NCBI GenBank assembly: GCA_964479585.1
Contig: CAYZMP010000014.1
Span: 1-33,463 of the forward strand
Direction: 5' to 3'
Source of the DNA: UBA6182 sp964479585
GTDB taxonomy: Bacteria > Bacillota_I > Bacilli_A > Erysipelotrichales > Erysipelotrichaceae
Length of the DNA stretch: 33,463 nt
Shown here: piece after piece, positions 1 through 6,661 of the stretch
Layout of the letters: every line of letters begins with the position of its first letter
How positions within the stretch are numbered: position 1 is the stretch's first letter
Notes under the pieces: generated by a model
What the model saw: only the letters and a program-made list of their open reading frames with translations
The model's database searches: none
What the model was told of the DNA's origin: nothing
Program-made: the position numbers and the translations under genes

Positions 1-65
1 CAAACTTTAAAGGGTTATTTCTTGTGAACCCCTACAAACTTTATAGGCCCCTTTTAATGTAGAAA

Positions 66-141
66 TGGTGGAGCTGAAGAGACTTGAACTCTCGACCCCT
101 ACGCTGCCAGCGTAGTGCTCTTCCAGCTGAGCTACAGCCCC
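66..141 (-). tRNA. tRNA-Ala (anticodon GGC)
   Basis: Read on the minus strand this is a full 76-nt cloverleaf with encoded CCA. The acceptor stem GGGGCTG pairs with CAGCTCC and contains the G3:U70 wobble that is the identity mark of alanine tRNA. The anticodon stem CTACG/CGTAG closes the loop CTGGCAG, giving anticodon GGC. The T-loop is TTCAAGT. It is the last of three tRNAs in a minus-strand cluster, 15 nt after tRNA-Arg. Confidence 0.97.
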
Positions 142-156
142 AACTAACAGTAGTAA

Positions 157-232
157 TGGCGCGCCCGGCAGGAATCGAACCTGCAACCTTTTGAATCGGA
201 ATCAAATGCGCTATCCGTTGCGCCACGGGCGC
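157..232 (-). tRNA. tRNA-Arg (anticodon CCG)
   Basis: Minus-strand 76-nt cloverleaf with encoded CCA. The acceptor GCGCCCG pairs with CGGGCGC. The anticodon stem TTTGA/TCAAA closes loop TTCCGAT, so the anticodon is CCG, reading the rare codon CGG. The T-arm is GCAGG/CCTGC with loop TTCGATT. It is the middle gene of the Val-Arg-Ala cluster, 11 nt after tRNA-Val. Confidence 0.97.
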
Positions 233-243
233 ATTAACAAAGA

Positions 244-319
244 TGGTGGACACTAAGGGACTTGAACCCCTGACCCCCTGCACGTCAAGCAGGTGCTCTC
301 CCATCTGAGCTAAGTGTCC
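244..319 (-). tRNA. tRNA-Val (anticodon GAC)
   Basis: Minus-strand 76-nt cloverleaf with encoded CCA. Acceptor GGACACT pairs with AGTGTCC. The anticodon stem CCTGC/GCAGG closes loop TTGACGT, giving anticodon GAC. T-loop TTCAAGT. It is the first gene of the cluster and starts only 5 nt after an 8-bp inverted repeat (325-344). Confidence 0.97.
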
Positions 320-324
320 ATCCA

Positions 325-351
325 ATGCTAAATTAGTTTAGCATAATTTTT
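325..351. repeat. Perfect inverted repeat between the feo operon and tRNA-Val
   Basis: ATGCTAAA and TTTAGCAT (325-332, 337-344) form an 8-bp stem with a 4-nt loop. A T-run (347-351) follows on the plus strand. On the minus strand, where the flanking genes lie, the hairpin has its A-run upstream and no T-run downstream, so it is not a canonical terminator for the feo operon. It could be a weak terminator, a processing site in a feo-tRNA read-through transcript, or a terminator for unseen plus-strand RNA. A TATGCT hexamer on the minus strand overlaps it and might serve as a tRNA -10. Confidence 0.5.
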
Positions 352-364
352 GAGCTTAATCAAT

Positions 365-595
365 CTACAATACATCGCACAAAAAGATTGTTTCCCCTTT
401 GTTCATTGTTTTAATCTTTCTTTTTATTTTTGGGTGTTTAAATTTTAAAACAAAGTTTTTTAGCGTTGTACCTTTATGAAATCCATGAATAACAACCACT
501 TCAAAAACACTTTTATCTAAGGTATCCATAAACACTTTTAGTTCCTGTTGTGCTTCACTAAGCGTCATATGATGTAAATCAATCACTCTTCTCAT
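365..595 (-). CDS. Small stand-alone Smr-domain-like protein
   Basis: This 76-residue protein is almost entirely one Smr (small MutS-related) domain. Residues 6-9 read DLHH, matching the family's LDLHG opening, and residues 35-43 read VIHGFHKGT, matching the HGxG(T)G loop that follows the central strand. Smr domains bind or nick nucleic acids; a stand-alone copy this short is usually of unknown role. The second half of the HGKG loop is altered (HGFHKGT), so catalytic competence is uncertain. The ATG overlaps the stop of the FeoB-associated gene (ATGA, 592-595), so it is translationally coupled as the last gene of the feo operon. Fold assignment is fairly firm; function is not known. Confidence 0.75.
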   Translation of the reverse strand: MRRVIDLHHMTLSEAQQELKVFMDTLDKSVFEVVVIHGFHKGTTLKNFVLKFKHPKIKRKIKTMNKGETIFLCDVL

Positions 596-771
596 GACTT
601 ACCTTTGTACTCATTAACCCACGAAGGCATTTTTTCAAGTTCTTTTGCAGATTTTGGCAATGAGCATGATTTACATGCGGCTGAAACACCTTTTTTATGG
701 TCTTTAAATAAATAAAATACAATTGCTGCAACAATTAAGACTACAATACTTACTACGATAATATCTCCCAT
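592..771 (-). CDS. FeoB-associated Cys-rich membrane protein
   Basis: A 59-residue protein starting at ATG 771 (MGDIIVV...). It has one N-terminal membrane helix (about residues 3-22), then a basic stretch and a CxxC pair (AACKSCSLPK), followed by a short polar tail. This is the plan of the FeoB-associated Cys-rich membrane proteins found next to feoB in many Bacillota and Bacteroidota; they are thought to help FeoB, perhaps in place of FeoC. A TTG codon 15 nt upstream is in frame, but the ATG is preferred because GGGG lies at the right distance before it and the gap from the feoB stop is only 4 nt. Position right after feoB strongly supports the call. Confidence 0.85.
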   Translation of the reverse strand: MGDIIVVSIVVLIVAAIVFYLFKDHKKGVSAACKSCSLPKSAKELEKMPSWVNEYKGKS

Positions 772-775
772 TTTA

Positions 776-2782
776 TTACCCCACAATTAATGATCCGACT
801 TGATACACGATAAAAGCGACAAGCCACGCAACACCTGTTTGATATCCTACCGCAAGAAATGTCCACTTCCATGAATTCATTTCGCGCTTCATAGCCGCAA
901 AGGCAGCTACACAAGGTAAGTATAACAAGGTAAAGATCATAAAGGAATAGGCAGATAAAGGAGTAAATACATTTCTTAATGGTTGTGCTAATAATTCAGG
1001 CGACTCTAATACACCTTCACCAACACCATATAACACACCTAAAGTCCCTACAACAGCTTCTTTAGCTACAAATCCAACAATTAAGCTCATTGCAGCACGC
1101 CATTCACCAAACCCAAGTGGCGCAAAAATAAAGGCAATGGATTGACCAATTACACCAAATATACTATCGCCACTATCTTCAACTAGTTGCAATTGGAAGT
1201 TAAACGATTGTAACACCCAAATGACAATCATTGCTAACAAAATTACAGTACCAGCATTAATGACAAAGCCTTTTACGCGTTCCCATGTATGAATAAATAG
1301 ATTCTTAATAGTTGGTAAACGATACTGAGGTAGTTCCATTATAAAGTTAGTAACTTTGCCTTTATTTATAAACTTCTTAAGTATAATGCCTGATAAGATG
1401 GCAATGACAATTCCAATAACATAGATTGAGAAAACAACGTTTGCTTGATTATTACTAAAGAATGCTGCTGCAAATATTGCATACACTGGAAATTTTGCTC
1501 CACAAGACATAAACGGAATGATAAACATGGTTAATCGCCGTTCTTTTTCGTTTTCCAATGTTCTAGTTGCCATTAAAGCAGGCACTGAACAACCAAATCC
1601 CATTAACATCGGAATAAAGGAACGACCAGACAAACCAAATCGCCTAAACATACGATCCATAATAAACGCTGCACGAGCCATATACCCTGAGTTTTCTAAT
1701 AGTGATAACATTAAAAACAAAATACTGATTTCTGGTAAAAAGCTAAGCACAGCACCAACTCCACCTAACATACCATCGACAACTAAACTAAAGACAACCT
1801 CTGATACATCCATCCAAATTAACCCGTTGGCAATTTGAAGAATGATCCATTCAATACCCGCTTCAAAGTATTCTTTTATAAATCCACCTACAGGACCAAA
1901 AGCCATAAAGAAGACTAAATACATAACTGTTAAGAAAATTGGAATTGCAAAAATCTTATGGGTTAATACTTTATCAATTTTATCTGAAATCGTTTCTGTT
2001 TCCTCTTTTGTTTTAATAAGTGCACCTTTTAAAATGCTCGTAATGTAGTTGTATTTTTCATCGGCTATGAGCATGTCTCGATCTAAAGTAGCGTTATTAA
2101 ATTGTTGTTCGACCCACTCATTTAATTCAGCAATCTTTACAACTTCGACATTGCAACCAATCGCAACTTCTGGACCTTCTTCAATAAAACGAATTGCGCT
2201 TGCATATGTACAAGATGTTTCAGTTGTTAAAGATGATTGAATTCTTTCAATAAGTCCTTTTGTTTTATCACTATAAAAATCAATCAACTCTGGTTTATGA
2301 TTAGCTTGAAGTACAGCAGCCTGTAAACATTCTTTAATTCCTTTTGATTTACTTGCGACGATAGGCACAATAGGTACATGTAAAAACTTGGATAACATGT
2401 CTATATCGACTTTTACCCCTTTTTGATCAAGAACATCCATCATGTTTAAGGCAATAATCATTGGTCGTTGTATTTCTAACAACTGCATCGTTAAAAATAA
2501 GTTGCGTTCAAGATTGGATGCATCCACTATGTTAATAATCACATCGACGTCACCTTTTTCAACATACTCTCTTGTAATGACTTCATCCACAGACATAGTA
2601 GATAAGGAATAGATACCCGGTAAATCAATGATTTGGTATGTTTTTTGATTAAACTTTGCTTTTCCTACTTTCTTCTCAACGGTGACACCTGGCCAATTAC
2701 CAACACTTTGATTAGATCCTGTAAGTTCATTAAAAAGCGTTGTTTTACCGCTATTAGGATTTCCAACTAATGCAATGTTCAT
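776..2782 (-). CDS. feoB: Ferrous iron transporter FeoB
   Basis: FeoB is the inner-membrane Fe(II) permease with an N-terminal GTPase. Visible GTPase motifs are G1 GNPNSGKT (7-14), G2 region GVTVE (32-36), G3 DLPG (53-56) and G4 NMMD (113-116). A helical soluble domain follows, then the membrane part with the two gate repeats. The first gate shows the conserved GCSVPALMATRT and the segment PFMSCGAKFPVY, each with its conserved Cys. At 668 residues it is a compact, typical Gram-positive FeoB. Its ATG overlaps the feoA stop by 4 nt, so the two are coupled. No fused FeoA or FeoC domain is present; the small Cys-rich protein downstream probably replaces FeoC. Confidence 0.97.
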   Translation of the reverse strand: MNIALVGNPNSGKTTLFNELTGSNQSVGNWPGVTVEKKVGKAKFNQKTYQIIDLPGIYSLSTMSVDEVITREYVEKGDVDVIINIVDASNLERNLFLTMQLLEIQRPMIIALNMMDVLDQKGVKVDIDMLSKFLHVPIVPIVASKSKGIKECLQAAVLQANHKPELIDFYSDKTKGLIERIQSSLTTETSCTYASAIRFIEEGPEVAIGCNVEVVKIAELNEWVEQQFNNATLDRDMLIADEKYNYITSILKGALIKTKEETETISDKIDKVLTHKIFAIPIFLTVMYLVFFMAFGPVGGFIKEYFEAGIEWIILQIANGLIWMDVSEVVFSLVVDGMLGGVGAVLSFLPEISILFLMLSLLENSGYMARAAFIMDRMFRRFGLSGRSFIPMLMGFGCSVPALMATRTLENEKERRLTMFIIPFMSCGAKFPVYAIFAAAFFSNNQANVVFSIYVIGIVIAILSGIILKKFINKGKVTNFIMELPQYRLPTIKNLFIHTWERVKGFVINAGTVILLAMIVIWVLQSFNFQLQLVEDSGDSIFGVIGQSIAFIFAPLGFGEWRAAMSLIVGFVAKEAVVGTLGVLYGVGEGVLESPELLAQPLRNVFTPLSAYSFMIFTLLYLPCVAAFAAMKREMNSWKWTFLAVGYQTGVAWLVAFIVYQVGSLIVG

Positions 2783-3012
2783 TCTACATTATCCTCAATA
2801 TAAATTTCTTTTGCTTCATTCTTTCTAAGGGTTAGATGATATCCACGCAAAACAACCTCAATTGGATCTCCAAGAGGCGCTTGTTTTATAACTTTGATTT
2901 CAGTTCCAATAGTAACTCCCATATCAATAATTCGTTTGCGAATAAGGCTTTTTTTTCCTAATCCCACAACCTTGCAAACTTCTTTTATCTTTGCATCGTT
3001 CAATGTTCTCAT
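2779..3012 (-). CDS. feoA: Ferrous iron transport protein FeoA
   Basis: A 77-residue cytosolic protein with the FeoA SH3-like fold: VVGLGKKSLIRKRIIDMGVTIGTEIKVIKQAPLGDP is not quoted in full here, but the key marks are RKRIIDMGV (the family's RRLxxLGL segment), GTEIKVI, the APLGDP turn and the final LRKNEAKEI strand typical of the family. FeoA binds FeoB and is needed for Fe(II) uptake. The start ATG at 3012 has an AGGA 9 nt upstream. It is the first gene of feoA-feoB-associated protein-Smr, and the operon's control region lies immediately upstream (3041-3130). Confidence 0.93.
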   Translation of the reverse strand: MRTLNDAKIKEVCKVVGLGKKSLIRKRIIDMGVTIGTEIKVIKQAPLGDPIEVVLRGYHLTLRKNEAKEIYIEDNVE

Positions 3013-3062
3013 GATTTATTTTCCTGTCCACTTTAAGCGTAATCAAGCACAGTCACAATGTC

Positions 3063-3079
3063 AATGATTACTAATCATT
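3063..3079. promoter_or_regulatory. 17-bp perfect palindrome, probable metal-repressor operator of feo
   Basis: AATGATTA-C-TAATCATT is a perfect 8-1-8 palindrome 50 nt upstream of feoA. The symmetry (odd centre, TGAT/ATCA arms) resembles Fur-family operators such as TGATAATnATTATCA but the inner bases differ (ATTA-n-TAAT), so a Fur- or DtxR-type regulator cannot be chosen. It sits just downstream of the predicted -10, about where transcription should start, the usual place for a repressor site. Confidence 0.65.
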
Positions 3080-3108
3080 TCACAAACTTATGCATCTTGA
3101 TCTTTGTT

Positions 3109-3130
3109 TTTTGTGATTGTAGTCACAAAA
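3109..3130. promoter_or_regulatory. FNR/CRP-type box upstream of feo
   Basis: TTTTGTGA-N6-TCACAAAA is a perfect 8-bp inverted repeat containing TGTGA-N6-TCACA (3112-3127), the exact consensus of CRP/FNR family sites and of Bacillus Fnr boxes. On the minus strand a -10-like CATAAG (3086-3091) lies so that the box centre falls about 40 nt before the start, the classic class II activator position, and no good -35 is visible. I infer activation of feo by an FNR/CRP-family protein, sensible for ferrous iron uptake without oxygen. A further TGTGA half-site is at 3053-3057. Confidence 0.7.
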
Positions 3131-3140
3131 TAGTTGAATT

Positions 3141-3163
3141 AAAAAAAGCCCTACTTCGGACTT
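3141..3163 (-). terminator. Intrinsic terminator of the 127-aa membrane protein gene
   Basis: On the minus strand AAGTCC (GAAGTA) GGGCTT forms a 6-bp stem with one G-U pair, followed by a run of T. The 5' arm lies in the last codons and the stop of the upstream gene. It separates that gene from the feo control region. Confidence 0.7.
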
Positions 3164-3534
3164 TCTTTACTTTGATTTACAATCGTTTTATTTTCAATTC
3201 GTTTTACTTTTAGTGGTCTATTTTTATTCGCAGTCACTGCAATCGCTAATGTCATGTAAATGATGGTAGGAATTAAACTTAACGCAAAATGAGCTAAACT
3301 TTCAAAAAATATTAGCATACCTTGATTGTATTGTTGGATGGCTACAATGATAAAAAACACATTGACTGCCACTAAAATCCCTGATGCATAAAGATAGCGT
3401 ACATTCTTAAATTGCTTGATGGTTTTTTTTGCAAAGTAAATAACAAAAAAGTAAGCAAATCCAGCTAATGATGCATAAACAGCTAACATAATATAACTTA
3501 AATATTCTTTCATTAAATCTAAAATAAGTGACAT
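3151..3534 (-). CDS. Small membrane protein, unknown function
   Basis: I do not recognise this 127-residue protein. It has three predicted membrane spans: roughly residues 13-34, 46-67 and 75-100. A short basic loop (KKTIKQFKNVR) lies between the first two, and a basic, polar C-terminal tail (KRIENKTIV...) follows the third, suggesting a cytosolic tail. No Cys, His cluster or catalytic motif is present. It has its own promoter with an extended -10 (3563-3571), an AGAGGG ribosome binding site and its own terminator, so it is a single-gene unit. It lies upstream of feo but is separated by a terminator, so a link to iron is not implied. Confidence 0.75.
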   Translation of the reverse strand: MSLILDLMKEYLSYIMLAVYASLAGFAYFFVIYFAKKTIKQFKNVRYLYASGILVAVNVFFIIVAIQQYNQGMLIFFESLAHFALSLIPTIIYMTLAIAVTANKNRPLKVKRIENKTIVNQSKESPK

Positions 3535-3562
3535 AATTTATCCCTCTTTACTTAACTTTACT

Positions 3563-3571
3563 ATTATATCA
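3563..3571 (-). promoter_or_regulatory. Extended -10 promoter of the 127-aa membrane protein gene
   Basis: Minus strand TGATATAAT, a perfect TATAAT preceded by TGn, about 29 nt before the ATG. No good -35 is present at 17 nt, as expected for an extended -10 promoter. Confidence 0.6.
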
Positions 3572-3655
3572 TATTCTCATTACAACAAATAAATAAAGTA
3601 AGTTTATACTTCTCATCCTTTAGTAGTAAACTTCTACCTCAATACATTTCGAAAT

Positions 3656-4699
3656 TTATGGTATTAATACAACTTTTCCTAATTTTCCAGATTTTTTAAA
3701 ATAGCTTTGAGCTTGTCTTGCTTGTTCTAGTGGAAATGTACAATCAATAACCGCTTTAATTTGCTTATTTGAAATAGCTTTCAACATGTTTTGATAATCC
3801 TGTTTTGTTCCTAACACTGATCCATACAACCTAAGGTGTTTTAAATACAATAACTTAAAATCAAGCTCACTCTTTTGTCCTCCTGCAGAACCAGAAATAC
3901 AAAACTTTCCACCATTTTTTAATACTTTTAGTGATGTTTCAAATAGTGCATCTCCAACAACATCCAATACTGAATCAACAGGACCATTGTTTATATCAAG
4001 AATTTCTTCTTCTAAGTTTTTCGATTTATAGGACAAAACATGGGTTGCACCTAATGCAATTAACTGTTCTTTTAAAGATAAATCGCCAACAATGGCAATA
4101 ACTTTTGCTTTAAATACATTTGCAGCTATTTGAACATTAAATGATCCTACACCACCATTAGCCCCAGTAACCATTACAGTTTCATTTGGCTTTATCTTTA
4201 CTTGTTCTGCCATATGCCATGCGGTTAATCCACTTACTGAAAAGACAGCACTTTCTTTAAAATCTACTAGCGGCATATCAAAACAAAGATCAGCTGGCCA
4301 AACTACATATTCAGCGTATCCTCCATCGTATTCTGAACCGATAAAAGACATGTCTTCTGATATATTTTCAACTCCTTCTTCTCCACTTGAAGTAAAAGGA
4401 AAAACTACCACACTCTTACCTATCATCGATGATGATACTTGATCTCCAACTTGTACTACAACACCTGCAATATCTGATCCTGGTGTTCTTGGAAATTGCA
4501 CACCTTCTTTACGCCATCCTGATTTTGAGTCATTACCATAAGCCCCTTCTCTCATCCAAATCTCTGTGTTGTTTATAGCGCAAGCTTTTACTTGTATGAG
4601 CACTTCATTTTCTTTTGGTTTTGGAATAGGAATATTTACGATTTCTAGTTTATCAAGATCTCCATATCCGGTTACTTGAACTGCTTTAATAATAATCAC
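3656..4699 (-). CDS. Zinc-independent MDR family oxidoreductase (quinone reductase-like)
   Basis: A medium-chain dehydrogenase/reductase with a GroES-like N-terminal domain (about 1-150) and a Rossmann domain (about 150-300). The cofactor motif VTGANGGVGS (around 175-185) is the NADP(H) form AxxGxxG. The catalytic Cys/His of alcohol dehydrogenases is absent (CAINNTEIW at the usual site), and the four-Cys structural zinc lobe is replaced by an acidic Cys-free stretch, so it belongs to the zinc-free quinone/enoyl reductase-like group; the substrate is unknown. The start is unclear: the GTG at 4699 sits inside the AGAGGTGA ribosome binding site. The ATT at 4690, 5 nt past that site and followed by KAVQVTGYG (the usual N-terminus of the family), is better placed. 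Confidence 0.87.
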   Translation of the reverse strand: MIIIKAVQVTGYGDLDKLEIVNIPIPKPKENEVLIQVKACAINNTEIWMREGAYGNDSKSGWRKEGVQFPRTPGSDIAGVVVQVGDQVSSSMIGKSVVVFPFTSSGEEGVENISEDMSFIGSEYDGGYAEYVVWPADLCFDMPLVDFKESAVFSVSGLTAWHMAEQVKIKPNETVMVTGANGGVGSFNVQIAANVFKAKVIAIVGDLSLKEQLIALGATHVLSYKSKNLEEEILDINNGPVDSVLDVVGDALFETSLKVLKNGGKFCISGSAGGQKSELDFKLLYLKHLRLYGSVLGTKQDYQNMLKAISNKQIKAVIDCTFPLEQARQAQSYFKKSGKLGKVVLIP

Positions 4700-4721
4700 C
4701 TCTTACTATGCTTTGTTTATT

Positions 4722-4751
4722 ATTATACTAATAACACAACCTGTGATACAA
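4722..4751 (-). promoter_or_regulatory. Promoter of the MDR oxidoreductase gene
   Basis: Minus strand TTGTAT - 18 nt - TATAAT (-10 at 4722-4727), ending about 22 nt before the coding start. The -10 is perfect; the -35 is weak. Confidence 0.5.
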
Positions 4752-4758
4752 ATCAAAT

Positions 4759-4804
4759 AAAAAACCAACTCTTTCACCTTTTAATTTCGTGATTAAATTG
4801 GTTT
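4759..4804 (-). terminator. Terminator of the B12-domain/ABC exporter operon
   Basis: On the minus strand AAACCAA (4798-4804) pairs with TTGGTTT (4762-4768), enclosing an inner TTTAAT/ATTAAA stem and an 11-nt bulge, followed by a T-run. It lies 27 nt after the ATPase stop codon and before the MDR gene promoter. Confidence 0.6.
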
Positions 4805-4830
4805 ATATAAAAAATCGTGTTTTATGCATG

Positions 4831-5523
4831 TTACGCTTCTTTTTTAACATCCATAACAATTTTGCCGTCTTTTATTTCAATGATTCTATCTGTTCTTTCC
4901 GCTACCGATTGATCATGAGTAATAATTAAAAAGGTAGTGTTGTATTTTTTATTGATGCTTCTCATTAAATCATAAATTTGATCGGTTGTGTCTGAATCTA
5001 AGTTTCCTGTTGGTTCATCAGCCAAGATTATTTTTGGTTGATTAATCAATGAACGAGCAATTGCTGTACGCTGTTGTTGGCCACCTGAAAGATTGGTCGC
5101 TAAGTTGTCTTTAACTTTTGTCAAACCGACTAATTCAATGAGTTCATTTGCTTTGTCTTTAATTTCTTTACTCACTGTTTTGTTTTGAATCTTATAAGGA
5201 ATAAGTATATTCTCCATTACTGTAAATTCTGGCAGTAAATAGTGAAACTGAAATATAAACCCTAATGTTTGATTACGCAATGATGCAAGTTCTTTTTTGC
5301 TTAAGTTTTTCGTCGATGTACCATTAATGATTACATCACCTTCTGTTGGGTTATCTAGTGTCCCAATAATATTTAGCAGTGTACTTTTCCCACTACCTGA
5401 TTGTCCAATAATACTATTGAAAGTGCCTTCTTCTACTTCTAAGTTAAAATGAGTTAATACTTCAGTTTTAATCTTAGTACCATACACTTTTTTAATGTCT
5501 TTTAATTGTAAAATATTAGCCAT
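4831..5523 (-). CDS. ABC transporter ATPase, MacB/LolD/FtsE type
   Basis: A 230-residue nucleotide-binding subunit. Walker A is GQSGSGKST (about 40-48), the Q-loop region reads FIFQFHYLLPEF, the signature is LSGGQQQRTAI (about 145-155), Walker B is IILADEPTG and the H-loop is LIITHDQS. The LLPEFTVMEN stretch after the Q-loop is characteristic of the LolD/MacB group, which works with FtsX-fold permeases for mechanotransmission or export rather than import. The start is supported by GAGGTGAT 6-7 nt before ATG 5523. It overlaps the permease gene by 8 nt. The exported substrate cannot be deduced (lipoproteins, peptides or antimicrobial compounds are typical). Confidence 0.93.
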   Translation of the reverse strand: MANILQLKDIKKVYGTKIKTEVLTHFNLEVEEGTFNSIIGQSGSGKSTLLNIIGTLDNPTEGDVIINGTSTKNLSKKELASLRNQTLGFIFQFHYLLPEFTVMENILIPYKIQNKTVSKEIKDKANELIELVGLTKVKDNLATNLSGGQQQRTAIARSLINQPKIILADEPTGNLDSDTTDQIYDLMRSINKKYNTTFLIITHDQSVAERTDRIIEIKDGKIVMDVKKEA

Positions 5524-6661
5524 TACGAATCACCTCTATCGGACTTAATTTGCTTGATTTTCGTGCAGGAATTAATGATGCTAGTAGTGCAGAAACAATC
5601 GCAACAGACGCTGAGAACACAATAAATCCAAGATCATATTGAATTGGAATTAAAGCACTACCATCAGGATTGGTTGCGAAGGTTGTAAACATCAAGATAA
5701 GTGCAATACCTAACACAACTCCAATAATGGCACCAAACACCCCTAAAAGTAACCCTTGGAACAAGAAAATAAAACTTGCTTGTTTATCTTGAATACCCAT
5801 TGCTTTTAGTATTCCTATTTGTCGAGATTTTTGAAGTACCGTAATTGCTAGTACAGACGCAATACCTAGGACAACAGCAATTAATACAAACACTTGAATC
5901 ATAATGCTTGATACACTCTGACCATTAAGCCCACTTAATAAATCTGCATTTTTCTCTTTCCAGTTTTCTACAATTACATCATTGCCAAAATCAAGGGTAT
6001 CAGCGATACTATCTGCTAAAAACACATCAGCAATTTGAAGTTCAATACTAGTAATATTATTGCCTAAATCAAAGAGTTGTTGTGAATTTGCTAATGTTGT
6101 GAATGTCCAACTGCTATTTAGTGAAGAAACACCCAAATCAAAAATCCCAACAACTTTAAATGACTCTATTTTATTGGTTACCGTTTGAATTTTTACACTT
6201 TGATTTACATTAACATTAAACTCTTCAGCTAATGATACACCTAACACAATTTCATTGGATTCATTTGGTAATCTACCATTAATTAATCGCTGTTCAACAC
6301 TATAAATATCTGGTGCATCTTTCGCAAATCCACGCACTACAATCGATGCATTTTTATCATCTTGTACAACAAAAGCAGGGCGATCAGCAAAAACACCTAG
6401 ATTAGTTACTTCTTCAATTGCTTCTAATGTGCTTTCGATCTCACTTGAATAACTAAAAGTATCATCCTCAGTATTTGCAAGTATCGTAATGTGTGGCGAA
6501 CTACCTACTGTTGTGTTTATTAAGTCATCTTGTAAGCCAGAAATTAACAACCCAATAAATATCTGCACAGATACACCAATTGCAATACCAAGCATAATAA
6601 GTATACTTTGTCCTTTGCTGTAGGTTAAAAACCTTTTCGCTATTGAAAAAGCCAATTTCAT
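5516..6661 (-). CDS. ABC transporter permease, MacB/LolE family (FtsX fold)
   Basis: A 381-residue permease with one N-terminal membrane helix (about residues 15-37), a large extracytoplasmic MacB-type periplasmic core domain (about 45-255) and a C-terminal FtsX domain with three membrane helices. The segment RQIGILKAMGIQDKQ after the second helix is the conserved cytoplasmic coupling element of the family, and the end reads PARKSSKLSPIEVIRNG, the typical terminus. Start chosen at ATG 6661 (MKLAFSIAKRFL), which overlaps the upstream stop as ATGA; a TTG 21 nt upstream is less likely. Only one permease gene is present, so it probably acts as a homodimer with the ATPase encoded downstream. Confidence 0.9.
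   Translation of the reverse strand: MKLAFSIAKRFLTYSKGQSILIMLGIAIGVSVQIFIGLLISGLQDDLINTTVGSSPHITILANTEDDTFSYSSEIESTLEAIEEVTNLGVFADRPAFVVQDDKNASIVVRGFAKDAPDIYSVEQRLINGRLPNESNEIVLGVSLAEEFNVNVNQSVKIQTVTNKIESFKVVGIFDLGVSSLNSSWTFTTLANSQQLFDLGNNITSIELQIADVFLADSIADTLDFGNDVIVENWKEKNADLLSGLNGQSVSSIMIQVFVLIAVVLGIASVLAITVLQKSRQIGILKAMGIQDKQASFIFLFQGLLLGVFGAIIGVVLGIALILMFTTFATNPDGSALIPIQYDLGFIVFSASVAIVSALLASLIPARKSSKLSPIEVIRNG

Noticed and set aside
1..65. Possible CRISPR start from the two CAAACTTTA copies
   Set aside because: Only two short copies, 34 nt apart, the second diverging after 13 bases; no cas gene and no spacer-repeat pattern.
41..325. Open frame of 94 codons on the minus strand
   Set aside because: It runs straight through three complete tRNA genes; its peptide is the translation of tRNA sequence.
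1518..2240. Three open frames on the plus strand
   Set aside because: They lie fully antisense to feoB, have no ribosome binding site or family likeness, and feoB is certain.
2049..2240. Possible frameshift or second start within feoB
   Set aside because: The feoB frame is continuous over 668 codons with all motifs in order.
3013..3062. Riboswitch in the feoA leader
   Set aside because: The leader is only about 60 nt, with no stable stem that matches a known class; the palindrome is better read as a protein site.
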